From assembly GCA_022575985.1 (NCBI GenBank), contig JAKSXM010000137.1, positions 14,712,001-14,776,000 on the forward strand: DNA of 64,000 bases. The letters are read 5' to 3'. Shown one piece after another: positions 50,478 to 61,740 of this stretch; position 1 is the first letter of the stretch; the number at the start of each line of letters is the position of its first letter. The notes beneath the pieces are model-generated. The model had not been told where the DNA came from, ran no database searches, and saw nothing but the letters and a program-made list of their open reading frames with translations. Made by a program: the position numbers and the translations under genes. Source of the DNA: Anagrus nilaparvatae (lineage: Eukaryota > Arthropoda > Insecta > Hymenoptera > Mymaridae).

Positions 50478-53403
50478 TTATTTTTTAAAAATAGGTTTTT
50501 CATGATTCTTTATTGCACTTAATGCGATTCCAAGTTGTGCTGCATAATATGGTATCATAATTGCAAGCTAAAAAAATGCAAATTTAATTATAAAAATAAT
50601 AATAATTTAAAAACTGAATATTTTATTTACTTGAGGATATGGTATAGGACTATAAAATTGATTTAATCCAAGTAAAGTATCTGACACAGCAAAACAAATA
50701 CTTCCAAAACAACTGCATAAATCAGTCCATGTCCATAATTCCTAAATTTGATAAATTAGAAAAATTAAATATTATAAATAAAATAATTGAAAAATCAATA
50801 AAACATTACATACTTTGAAAAATTGTACCCTAGCAATAGCTCTCCAAGCCATTGTACCTAATAACATTGTGTAAATTGGAACTCCTATTTTTATAATGCC
50901 ATCCAAACCCGGTAATAATATGTAAATTACTGCAATAAATTAATTTTTAGATTGTATGTAATAAGCATAAGTGAGCATGTAAATAATGCCTCAATTGAAA
51001 TGAATTGTATCTATCTAATATATTAGCCTGTTTCCAGAAATATTTATTTAAAATTATATTTTTTTAGAACCGAAAATGTATTTCATAAAAAATTTAGCAG
51101 GTAATTTTAATTTTTAAAAAATGATATTTTTTGTTAACAAGAATTTTAGTGCAATGAGGTGGCTAATATATTAAAAGCTGAAAGCTGAAACTATTATAAA
51201 AAAAGTAATTAATCGAATATATACCTATTCCACACATTCCATATAAAATTGCACCTAATTTTGCATTTAAAGGAACAAAACCAAATGCAGTTATGTACAT
51301 TAATTGAGTAACTGAAAACATTAACATTCCAAATATAAAATTACTAGGCCATACTAACAAAAAATCACCAAAACAACTAAATGTTAAACCTATTAAGATT
51401 TTTCTTGTAAAATCATACCTGAAAATTAATATCAGTTATTTAAAAATATACAAAAATATTCAAAATTTGATGTACTACTTAAAAGTTGATTTCTTACTCT
51501 TTTGTGAAATTAACTCCGTGTAGTAAAATAAATACAATTAGACTTATTACTGGTAAGCATTTGAAACATGCTGTTAATAAACAAGGCTGCTCTGATAAAA
51601 GTGCAAAATATATTCCGACACTTTTGAAAAATGGTACAAGTTTTGGACCAACGCTTCTCAGCTGAAAAAATAATGATATTATTAATTTAAAAATTTTTTC
51701 AAAAGTTTTTCTTTTCGTTCATCGGTTCATAATTTTGAATTTTTATTTTTTTAGTATATTTATTTTGCATTTTGTGTTTATCAAAATAAAAAACCGCTCT
51801 TTAAATTGATTATAGATATGTTTAAATCTAGAAGGAAGCGAGGGGCTATCGTCTTGGAAACCACGAATTTGATTTAAAAAAAATTTTTTTATATTTATTT
51901 CTAATTTTGGCTTGTTTGTACCTCACGAGGTACCTCAATCATGAATCGTTACTAGTTGAGATGATTTATTTCCGTCTTTTAATGATTTTTTGCGTTTTTT
52001 AGCCTTACAACTCACCCTAGACCTCAAAAATCTATTTTTACTATTCAATATTGTATTAAAAAACACAAAAATCGCGAAAAATCACGAAAAATCATTAAAA
52101 GACGGAAATAAACCATCTCAACTAGTAACGATTCATGATTGAGGTACAAACAAGCCAAAATCAGAAAAAAATCAAAAAAAGTTTTTAAAAATCAAATTTG
52201 TGATTTCCAAGATGATAGCCCCTCGGAAGGAAATTTTACTACAGGGGTGTACGGTTATCTGATTTTTCGGGTATCCAACCAGTTAATTTTTGTTCTAAAG
52301 TTTGTCTTAACTTATTTAGATGATAATTATTTTAGAATTTATGCTTTTTCTATAATAAATAAGTATTTTTGTGTAATAAAATTCTAAAAATCTATATTTA
52401 AAATACCTTTAAAGTAAAAGGGGTAAATTTAAAACTTTCGAATAATTGAATAGATAAATTTTACATTTTTTCCAAAATTGAAAAATTTTAATGTTACTTA
52501 GAGCGCTTAAAAAGTAAAGTTAATAAGTTGGTCAGATTTTTTAAACTTATCTAAATTTAATAAAGCAAACTTAAATTTTTTTTCATTTATCAGCTACCTT
52601 TGGCATAAAAGTCTTATCATGTCTCGGCACGCACGCATCAGCTGGGTGACTTTATTTTTTTCAAACTTTCTTTATAGCTTCTGTTTTATGTCATTAGTGT
52701 TACAGTTTGAGCAAAAGATAAATTTAGCTTGCGAAAAATGGTTTATAGGACCTTAAAAATTGACATAGTTGACGTTTTTACATACAGAATTTGGTACGTA
52801 AAATTTTTTTAAATTTAAGATTTTCACAAATAGGAATCAATATCTGTTTAGTCTGGAATTACAAACAGCCTTTATCGTCTTATAATAGTTTGCAAATTTT
52901 TTCTAACACTTCAGGAAAATAAAAACAAGTTAATAAAAGTATATATAATCATATATGATTGACAATAATTAAACGTAAACGCGTGCCTTGAAAAATCAAA
53001 CGAATCTGTTTTTAGTCTTACAATATCATTGAAAAATTGATAAATGTGTGTTTATAATCCAAAAGAGAGGATAAAAAAACAATTTTATAAAAAAATATGC
53101 ACATATTTATCAGAGATACAAATGGATAGGCAATCAGCAACAAGGTTAAATTATAAATTTATATCAAAATATATTATATGCATCGCGTGTTTCCAAGCAT
53201 TTCTTTTACTTTTTTTGTTCAGTTATTATTATTATTATTTTCTTTATTCATATTATACATGAATATATAATTTTTTTTTCATTATTTGGTCCATCTTTAT
53301 AAATTTATGAGGTTGTACAAGTAATAGACTAATTGTAACATAATAAAGTATTTACCGGAGGAAACGAATTGCATATATTATTTGTGCGTCTGATTTTAGC
53401 CAT
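50478..53403 (-). CDS. TMEM86: TMEM86/YhhN family lysoplasmalogenase
   Basis: Proposed six exons (minus): 53403-53356, 51661-51498, 51418-51225, 50929-50829, 50741-50631, 50567-50478; 235 residues in frame (human TMEM86A 240). The family are multi-pass membrane enzymes that cleave the vinyl-ether bond of lysoplasmalogens. Seen: SVGPKLVPFFKS, hydrophobic segments around CLPVISLIVFILL, FGDFLLVW, FGMLMFSVTQLMYITAF, LLGTMAWRAIAR, WTWTDLCSCFGSICFAVSD and the closing YYAAQLGIALSAI. Conserved acids lie in FGDF and AVSD. The first exon (MAKIRRTNNICNSFPP) was found 1.7 kb upstream by donor consensus and phase, so it is less certain. Exon 4 needs a weak donor (gtacaa) to keep frame; a stronger donor 14 bp on (gtatgt) breaks it. 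Intron 1 holds a 387 bp foldback element. Confidence 0.82.
51839..52225. mobile_element. 387 bp foldback MITE with 8 bp flanking duplication
   Basis: The ends are cgaggggctatcgtcttgg (left) and its near-perfect inverse ccaagatgatagcccctcg (right). The arms pair for ~170 bp, including aatcatgaatcgttactagt and gttgagatg(a/g)tttatttccg. The element is flanked by gaaggaag (51831-51838) and gaaggaaa (52226-52233), a 7/8 match that looks like an 8 bp target duplication, as made by hAT-type transposases. It lies in TMEM86 intron 1. No ORF for transposase. Confidence 0.8.
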
Positions 53404-53599
53404 ACTTATTATATACTAAATGATAATAAAAAAACGTCAAAAAATCAGTTTTTTGAGCTTTATTTTAATTTTTGCATGAAATTTTTGAAAAATAAAATTT
53501 CAGCTATTTTATATGGATTTACTCATATACATTTATATGCAAACAGTTCAAAAAACTGCTCTCGATAAATGGTAGCTTTTTTCAAGGTATATTAACATG

Positions 53600-54056
53600 G
53601 AACAGGTGATGGTTTTTTACCATCACCTTTTACAATATGACTCCTCCACCCACCTCACATAATTTTCTCACCCTAATATTTTATAGTCCTTAGCCCTCCA
53701 CCGATTACTTCCTATTACTTCTCTACTTGCCCCTTACCCACAAACCCCAACACCTGTATGCTAAACCCAAATCCAAAGTTTCCAAATATTTCTCTTGTAA
53801 ATAGCTTGTATTTCAAATTTTTTCTTTTCTAGTTTATCATTGTTTTCATTTAAATTATATTTTATTAAAAATTTTATCTCAAATTATTTTTATTATATTA
53901 AAAAAATTTTTTTTTTCTTATTATGTATTATTTTTTAAATTTATTTATATTGTAAATAACGTGCTCGCGCAATATTTTCTATTTATCATTGTAATTCACC
54001 ATTTTGTACAATTTTGTATAAATAAACTTATTATAATCAATCAATCAATCAACATG
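53600..54056 (+). mobile_element. LINE-like 3' end with AATC-repeat tail
   Basis: A 457 bp insertion bounded by the direct repeat aacatg (53594-53599 and 54051-54056). Its 5' end starts with a hairpin (gtgatggttttttaccatca), then runs into G-poor, C-rich DNA and an A/T tract. It ends in ataaacttattataatcaat followed by tandem caat units. A short simple-repeat tail, absence of inverted ends and a short direct duplication fit a 5'-truncated non-LTR retrotransposon. No reverse-transcriptase sequence is present, so clade cannot be assigned. Confidence 0.5.
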
Positions 54057-54240
54057 TTTAAAGGGAGGGGGTACCCTGGAAATCTTAAAATCAAGGGGAG
54101 GGGGTCAAAAGTGCTCGATTTAAGGGTGGGGGGGGGCAAATGGGACTTAAAATAATTTCTTTTTAGGGATTTGGAATAATCCGGGCTTAGGGACTTAGAA
54201 TATTTTTGATTCAGGGACCTAGCTAATATCTAGTAAAGGT
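54057..54240 (+). repeat. Dispersed G-rich repeat, copy A
   Basis: Sequence with agggagggggtaccctgg, atcaaggggagggggtcaaa and gcaaatgggacttaaaataa. It matches the reverse complement of 59870-60060. The match also extends to the left side of the LINE-like insertion (gtagcttttttc, attaacatgg). Confidence 0.7.
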
Positions 54241-54269
54241 AATAATTACAAATTATAAAAATAAGTTTC

Positions 54270-54345
54270 GCCGAACTCCCGTGCTGTAGCTTATAGTGTT
54301 CTAAAATTTTACGTCCTTAATATTTAATATACTATATTGCAAATG
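54270..54345. repeat. Dispersed repeat fragment shared with 9950-10030
   Basis: The reverse complement of 54300-54345 reads atagtatattaaatattaag then gacgtaaaattttag, the same as 9957-9992 with two differences. ttcgccga at ~54270 matches tcggcgaa at 10020. Confidence 0.6.
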
Positions 54346-55067
54346 AAAAAAGTATAAAAACAAATTCTGCAAAAGTATATGCATTTCGTAATATTATAAA
54401 TTACAGCAAAAATTGGATGTTACGATTTTAAAAAACATGTTTGAAAATTTTTTTAATTCTTTGAATCTGATTAAAATTTTGGATACCGGATATTTAGGAT
54501 TATTAACACAAAGGATGAGTATGCATAATCAAAATCTTATCTCGCGCATTTATAATTGTTGTATATAAAGAGTTGAGATGTTATATCTAGTGTTCGCAAA
54601 CATAATAAAATACTAATAAACATGTCAATAAATTAAATGCATGATTTAATTTGTTATTATATTATTTGATCGAGAGTTTCGTATTCATTTTATTTATACA
54701 TTTAAATAAGCGTGAAGAATTTACTGTTATAGATAAAATCCGGAGGAAATTATTTGATATAATTAGAAATATGAGTATATATTATGCAAGTATATTAGGG
54801 TGTCACTTTATTTCAAAAATATCTTTTTTCATTGCTGGCTATTTAGTCCGGCCCTTCCTTACTCCAAAAGTAAATTGGAGCTGTGAAACGGGAATTTTTA
54901 TAACTTTAGGTCCTGCTTGAATTAAAAATAAGTAAAAATTTTGCATAAAAGACATTAAAAACCATTTTATTTTAAATATCTATTTTAACAAATCAAATTT
55001 TTAAAACGAAATAGATTAAAATATATTAGTATATTTGTTTGTGATTTCAATTCAAATGTTTTCAATT

Positions 55068-55150
55068 CTCGGCTTCGCCTCGGATGGTAATTTACGTGCG
55101 ATTTGGGCCGTTCTTTACTTTCCTGGACACGGGATCGTAATATACTATTT
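55068..55150. repeat. Dispersed palindromic repeat, partial copy
   Basis: Contains ttcgcctcggatggtaattt, acgtgcgatttgggccgttc and ggatcgtaatatactattt, the right half of the family seen at 24165 and 57940. Confidence 0.65.
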
Positions 55151-55337
55151 CAAAAAGTTTCAAGGAGTTGATTTTTACTGGCATTGATTAACGTAGAATT
55201 CATTAGATCGAAAAATTCTGATTTTTGAACTTAAATTGTGACTCAGAATCATTAGTTTAAGTCTTTCGGTTGGTCTCATTAAAAGCGTCTAGCAAAGACC
55301 TTTCCAATGAGACCTTAAACGTTAAAAAAGCGCATTA

Positions 55338-56820
55338 CCCGCGCACTTTTGAACTGTGCCGGCCAAGTATGGGCCGAAGTTCGGGCGACGTTCGGCAAAA
55401 CGCTCTGCCGACGTGTGGCGCACGTATAGCATACGTCCTTTGGTACACATCTCAGCGACGTATGGCACATACTTCGGCCCACGTATGGCAGAAGATTTTT
55501 ATTTTTTTTTTAGTAAAAAAAAAAAAAAAATTTACTTGGTTCAGGAATTGAACCAGGGACCCTCATTAAAATTTTAAGAGGGTCGAGTATTATACGAGCG
55601 CGGCCAACCCTCGTATTTGAAAGTTATTGCATAAATGACTGTAAAATGTTGTATCTTATTGTATTTAAATTAAATTGATATCAGATTTTACAAGTTCATT
55701 TAGAAAGTACTTCGTACAGAAAATGATTGTTTTTCACAACTGGAATATTTTTCAGTTTTTCCAAGATGGCGAAGTATATATTAAAATACTGATCTAAGAT
55801 CCGTAAAATAAGGGCAGGAGCAACGATATAAAATTTAGTTCAAAAATTTTTTTGGTTTTTCCAATATGGTGGACCATAAAATTTATTTAAAAACTTCTAT
55901 AAATTATAAATATTTTTTTCAAATTAATTCGATAATTGATACATTATTTTAAGAAGGGTAATAAAAGAGAGCGTATTAAGTAGCGGGTATATAACATATT
56001 AATAAGGATTAAATATCTCGCTACAGATTTTTTTGTTTTGAGGTCCGATTTAAAATTGTATTGTACTTGTTTTCTTATAATATCCTAATTTGAATATTTA
56101 TCTGACTTAATTTAAATTGGGCCTCTAAACAAAAAGATTTGTCGCGAGACACTTAATCCTAATTATGCTACACGCCCACCTCTAGATTTAATCTCTTAAT
56201 ACTCTATCTTTTTTTATCTATGCACATTCGAATTAATTTGAAAAAAATATTTATAATTTATTGAAGTTTTTAAATAAATTTTATGGTCCAACATATTGGA
56301 AAAACCAAAAAAAATTTTAAACTAATTTTTATATCGTTGCGCCTGCCCTTATTTTACGGATCTTAGATCAGTATTTTAATATATACTTCGCCATCTTGGA
56401 AAAACTGGAAAATATTCCAGTTGTGAAAAACAATCATTTTCTGTACGAAGTACTTTCTAAATGAACTTGAAAAATCTGATATCAATTTAATTTAAATACA
56501 ATAAGATACAACATTTCACAGTCATTTATGCAATAACTTTCAAATACGAGGGTTGGCCGCGCTCGTATAATCCTCGACCCTCTTAAAATTTTAAAGAGGG
56601 TCCCTGGTTCAATTCCTGAACCAAGTAAATTTTTTTTTTTTTTACTAAAAAAAGAATAAAAATCTTCTGCCATACGTGGGCCGAAGTATGTGCCATACGT
56701 CGCTGAGATGTGTACCAAAGGACGTATGCTATACGTGCGCCACACGTCGGCAGAGCGTTTTGCCGAACGTCGCCCGAACTTCGGCCCATACTTGGCCGGC
56801 ACAGTTCAAAAGTGCGCGGG
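55338..56820. mobile_element. 1.48 kb near-perfect hairpin element with GC-rich, tRNA-like ends
   Basis: Both ends are cccgcgcacttttgaactgt in inverted orientation, each with TA outside (55336-55337; 56821-56822). The arms (~740 bp) pair almost base for base down to a centre near 56080. The outer 160 bp of each arm are GC- and CpG-rich, with repeated cgacgt and cgtatggca motifs, unlike anything else in the window. Inside that lies an A/T run, then a B-box-like ggttcaattcc (56606-56616; inverted at 55543-55553). Overlapping ORFs of 64-106 codons exist in both arms but in several frames at once, as expected from CG-rich repeats, not genes. No transposase is present. Confidence 0.8.
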
Positions 56821-57423
56821 TAGGGACCGGAGATATAAGCAATTGAAAGTTTGCTAATTCCGAAAATATCGATTTTTTAACATTTTTAATCGTCTGTAAA
56901 ATTTTTCTCTGAGCACTTTAAGGGCTGAAAATTTCAGGAAAGCTTCTTTTGATATTAAAAAAAATTCCCTGAAAATTTGGGCGATGGTATTGGCTTCTGT
57001 TCATAGATATAAGACTCTGAAAATGTGTAATAATTGTAACAATATTGGCCAATAAGTGGTTAAGGGGTCAACCAAAAAATTTTTCTTCTTCAATATTCGA
57101 ATAGCCAAGGAAAAATGAGCTCATTTAAAAAAAAAAAAATTTTATTTTTAAGGAAGAAATTTTTATACATTCGATAGTAAATTAATATTATTTGCAATTT
57201 TAACGACTTTTTTCGAATGAAGATTTTATATACTTTTAATCAACATTATACTGCTTTTAACTATTTACATATGAAATACAATGTATTTTCATACTATGTA
57301 GGAGCAGTTTTAATAATTTTTTAAAAATATTAGATCTTTTTGTAAATAATTTTTATAAACTTTTTTAAGCTAATTAAAGCTTAAAGAAGCTAATTCTTGA
57401 AGAAAAAAAATGTCCATCATTTT

Positions 57424-57450
57424 GTCCCCAGGAGGGTTCGAACCTCCTAA
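57424..57450 (-). repeat. tRNA 3'-end-like fragment
   Basis: The minus strand reads aggaggttcgaaccctcctg followed by gggaca: a perfect T-arm (ggagg/ttcgaac/cctcc) plus a plausible acceptor strand. The rest of a tRNA cloverleaf (matching 5' acceptor, D-arm) is not present in the expected 50 nt upstream. Best read as a tRNA pseudogene or tRNA-derived SINE remnant. Confidence 0.45.
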
Positions 57451-57939
57451 TAATAATTTTAACCTTAATAATAATTTTTATTTTTGACCGACTAATAAGC
57501 AAGTTATCATCATTTTAAGATTTTTTAAAAAATTTTCAGAAAATCCCAGTTTTAGGGTCATTATACATTATTCTAACTTTAAATAAAACGATAACTCGGC
57601 AACCCGTCCTTCAAAATTGCTGAAATTTTGGCTGGCTGAGTTTTTTATTACTTCAAACCACCCCTGAAAATTTGAGCTCGATCGGAGTCATGGGTGCGCA
57701 CACTTTTGTATGAAAAGTAATGGATATGCCCATATATATTTTATACATGGAACATGTTCATTGTATGGGGTAATTGAAAAAGATCGACTCGACAGGGAGG
57801 GGGGGTTAAAAATTGGCGTTTTTAGGGGGGTAGTGAAAAAATAAGTTTTCTGGTCAGCGGTCAGAAAGCACGTATTTCCCAAAGACGCTTTGCAAAGACG
57901 CTTTGTTTTCTATGTTTTCTCGCCACCGATGTAGAAAAA

Positions 57940-58075
57940 TTGTATACGACCCTGGGCCATAAATAAAGAATGCCCCAAATCGTGGTTTACCACGTAAACG
58001 CAGTTTACAATCGTAATTTACTTGCGATTTGGGCCATTCTTTATTTTTCTCGCCATGTGTCGTAATGTACTATTT
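57940..58075. repeat. Dispersed palindromic repeat, full copy
   Basis: Begins tatacgaccctgggccataa with ataaagaatgccccaaatcg and closes with gcgatttgggccattcttta and tgtcgtaatgtactatt. The centre carries a second nested palindrome, tggtttaccacgtaaacgca. Confidence 0.75.
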
Positions 58076-58079
58076 TTTC

Positions 58080-61000
58080 ATTTGACGTTTCGTTACTTAT
58101 TGTACCGAAACATCAAATGAACTAAAAGAAAAAAAAAATTTTATAAGAGCTGAGATTTGTTTAAAGGACGTTTATTTCTATCTCACTGCATAATGCTTAA
58201 ATGCAATAAAGTGAAAAATTAATTAATTATATCAGTATCTTAAATTTATAATCCCCAGGAATTTGATTGTCATAAACAAGAAATATTTTTACTTTTTTTT
58301 TACTAATCAAATATTTTTTGACACTTACATAAAAGTGACAAAATTGCAAAATTTAAAAAAATAAGTCTCATTCTAATATACATAATATTAATATTGATTA
58401 TACGTGGTGAGTGTCCTAGATCATCATACTATTACAACTCTTTTCTTTATATATATATAAAGTTCATGTCAAAATATAACTGATGATATGTATTGCATGA
58501 ATATTATTTATTTATAAATAAAAAAACGTGATCATTTTCAATTATAAATATAATTTTTAAAAAAATATCATACTACTTTTATTATATTACAAATTAGAGG
58601 CGTTAAAATTCATAATTAGTTATAAAATTTTTATTATTTGATTCATTTATGTAATAATTAAACTTCCTTGATTTAAATATACACAATATATATATAATAA
58701 GGCATTTAATTTCTATTATGTACAGTAGTGTAGTTGAAAAATTATGGTAATTTATTCTCTCATGTAAAAGTTAATTGTATATAATTTAGTTTATATTATT
58801 ATAATGTTATTAACATATATTTATTAATAATATTTATGTATGCTAGACTTTTGCTTATTTTTTAATTTTAATGGCTTTTGTACTGGGGTTTAGGGTGGGC
58901 TATAGAGTGGGTTAAGTTTCGAGCTAAGAGGAGTATTTTATTTTACTCGGTGGCATGCTGGGATTTTGGCAAAGTTTATGTACCTTTTGGTCACAGTTTT
59001 TTATAAAAATAATTGAACCTTATTATTACGTGTATTTTAATTTTAGCTAAAAATAAATATGATAATTCAAAAAAAAAATATTTGCAAATATTTAATGATT
59101 AGCACTTATTAAAATTAATTTAAGATAAAATAATACACATTTTTTAATAAAAACAAAAAATTTTTGAGATAAAAATGCGTAAATCGTTTAAAATTTTATG
59201 ATTATATTATATTGATATATTCATCGAAAGATTTTTTAATAAAAAAAATAATAATTATCTCTTTAATGATTATAATTCAAGTTTATTATATTAAAAGTAT
59301 ATTATTTTAGAAGAATGAAAATAATAAAAAAGCGTTTTTTCATTATTTTCTTTGTTTATAAAATATTTTTTATTTTTGTAATGAATCAACAACGGATATA
59401 ATTTATTTTTTTATTAAAAGTGTCTATATATATATGAGATATTCCGTGTCAAATTGGCAGATTAAAATTTATATTTTTGTCTATGGCATAAAAAAATTTT
59501 GATGGGTTTGGATTTGCCATAACATAGACATAATTTTTATGTTTTTGGGTAAACAGGAAAAGTTTTCGGACAAAATTGTAATTTATACCGTAACTATCTT
59601 CTGATGTATGTACCGGTCATTACGCCTTGAGCACAATATAATTATAAATGAAAAAAAAAAAATGGTACTTTAATTCAGTCAGACAGTCAAATCACATCGT
59701 GGTTAATATTTCCAACCCTGAAGGGATTTTCCGGTCACTGATTGCAAATTGCTATAGGCGCCATTCGTAGAAAGTAGGCTAAAATTTACAAGTATTAACG
59801 AGCTTTTTTCCGGTTTTTAATTATAAATTTAAGCGTTTTGTAAATAAAAACAAAACTTCTAAATTGAAATTATAGCCTTATTGCAAGTGCCTAAATTTAG
59901 ATTAGTCTAAGTCCTTAAATCCAGGTTATTATAAGCGTATTATTATAAGTTTCTAAATCCGAATTAGTCCCATTTGATTCCCTTCCTCGATCGTGACTAT
60001 TTGACCCCCCTTGATTACCAGGCCTTCTGGGGTACCCCTCCCTATAAACATATTCCATGTTAAAAAACTACATTTTACTCTTAAATTATGAAAAAATTAA
60101 GTCATATTAGGAGTTTTTTGCAATATTAAAAAATAATAACAAGACTGTGGAAATATATTGCTTGAATATTCAAGTGATTTACTCAAAACTTTGCCCAGCT
60201 GAAATGTGGCCAAAAATTAATTAAAATAAAAAAAATATGCAAATTATCTTCAAATTTGATCATTTAACCAGAAGATTTAATTGAAAATTCAAGAATTCGC
60301 TTGAATTTTTAAACAATACATTTTCACAGTGAAGCTGAAGATTTGATCAAAACTACTTAAATTATGGCCAAATTATTAAAAATTATTAAAAATTCAGGCA
60401 AAAATTTTAAAAACCATCAAAGGCCTTTTGTAGGTATATACTTGAAAATGTATTTTTTTCAGTAATTAATTGAAATTTTATAAAAAAAACTAGAAAAACT
60501 GCAGAAATCGCCAGAACGAATTTGTATTTTTGGTACAACTAATATGCTGATTCACAAGATATAAAATAAAAATTTAAATTTTTTTCGAAAATCTTTTGAT
60601 AAATTCGGAATACTAAAAATAATGTTTCGCGTACAAATTTCGAAATAACTGATTTAACACGAAATAATTCATATAGAATTAATTTAAAAATAACAAGTAA
60701 TATTATTTTTAAATATCTATAACAATAACAAAGAATTTGCTAATGCGTTTTTTATTATTCTTTTTAAAAAATACGAATACAAAAAAAAACTAATAAAAAC
60801 TTATTTATATATTATTATCTATTTTTTAATCAAAAAAAAGAAAAAAAAATCTGACAAACGAACAAGTAAGATATTATTTATGCAAACATAAATATTAAAA
60901 TAAGCTATATTTAAATAAAAAAAAACATGTTTTAGCATATAATAACATAAAGCAAAATTTTTAAATGCCAATAAAAATACAATATAAATTTAAAGTACTT

Positions 61001-61180
61001 CCGAAAAAAAGTTATTTTTACGTTCGTTTGAATAGTAATAAAAAAAATCTATTTTTTTTCTGTTAAATTCTATAATTGTAAAAATCAACGATTTGCAAGT
61101 TAAAATAATAAAAAAATGAAGGCAATTATATCTGAATAGATAAAAGTACTATAATATCGCTATATATATACCACATCCCT
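58080..61180. other. Gene-free AT-rich tract
   Basis: About 3 kb with no supported gene apart from the repeat at 59870-60075. The block 58870-58990 is less AT-rich (gtttagggtgggctatagag) but encodes nothing recognisable. Confidence 0.5.
59870..60075 (-). repeat. Dispersed G-rich repeat, copy B (uninterrupted)
   Basis: Read on the minus strand: aacatggaatatgtttatag, ggaggggtaccccagaaggc, atcaaggggggtcaaatagt, then aatcaaatgggactaattcg. It corresponds to copy A without the inserted LINE-like segment and so acts as an empty-site reference. Confidence 0.7.
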
Positions 61181-61189
61181 TATTATCGC

Positions 61190-61740
61190 TCTTTTGAGCG
61201 CACACGCGAGTTCATCAAACCGCGCGAATGGTCAGTTTCTGAGAAAGAAAATAAAAAAGAATAAAAAAACTATGTAGGAGTTAATTATAACACTTTTATT
61301 GTTTTGGTTTTACTCTATGAAAAAAAATAATTTTTTGCAATAATTTTTTTATTTTATTAAGATACTAACCACTTGACCCGGCGATGTTGACATTCTGCGT
61401 CGAATCGGTCAATCGATTTTCTGAAGTGTCAACTCGTTACTTTTTTTTTTAATTTAGCACAATTTGAAAAAAAAATTTTAAATAATTTTTCTGAATTTTT
61501 GCAATTTTTTTCAAAAAACCAAAAACTAAAGAAGCGCAAAAAAATGAAAAATTAAAAAAAATAATTAAATTTTCAGTGAAAATTCGCGTGTTAAAAAAAA
61601 AGCGTCGTCTGCTGCGCCTCGTGTGTTGTTACATCCTCCTCTTCCTTGATGGAGGCCGAGGCGATAGACTACTAACTGAAACAACCCTTGAGTATTATGT
61701 TTTGTTTTCATTTGCAAACTCGTGTGTGTAAGATGGTAGG
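61190..61740 (+). promoter_or_regulatory. Candidate promoter/5' UTR region of egghead
   Basis: Two GC- and CpG-richer islands stand out from the AT-rich surroundings: 61195-61235 (gcgcacacgcgag, aaccgcgcgaatgg) and 61590-61680 (gcgtcgtctgctgcgcctcg, ccgaggcgatagac). A possible splice donor (tgtgtaagat) follows at ~61725. The coding exon of egghead begins right after an acceptor at 63588 with only 7 nt of 5' UTR, so an upstream noncoding exon is required; this is the best candidate. Confidence 0.35.

Noticed and set aside
54651..54920. 89-codon ORF (MLLYYLIESFVFILFIHLNK...)
   Set aside because: No recognisable domain, no splice partners, AT-rich hydrophobic composition typical of chance ORFs. 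Kept out as unsupported.
55270..55577. Overlapping ORFs of 73-93 codons in the left hairpin arm, and their mirror copies at 56482-56802
   Set aside because: The same CG-rich arm is open in two frames in both copies, the peptides are Arg/Ser/Ala-rich without family match, and each ends in poly-Lys from the A-run. This is repeat read-through, not a duplicated gene.
57424..57500. Intact tRNA gene on the minus strand
   Set aside because: Only the T-arm and 3' acceptor strand are convincing; no paired 5' acceptor strand or normal D-arm lies at the right distance.
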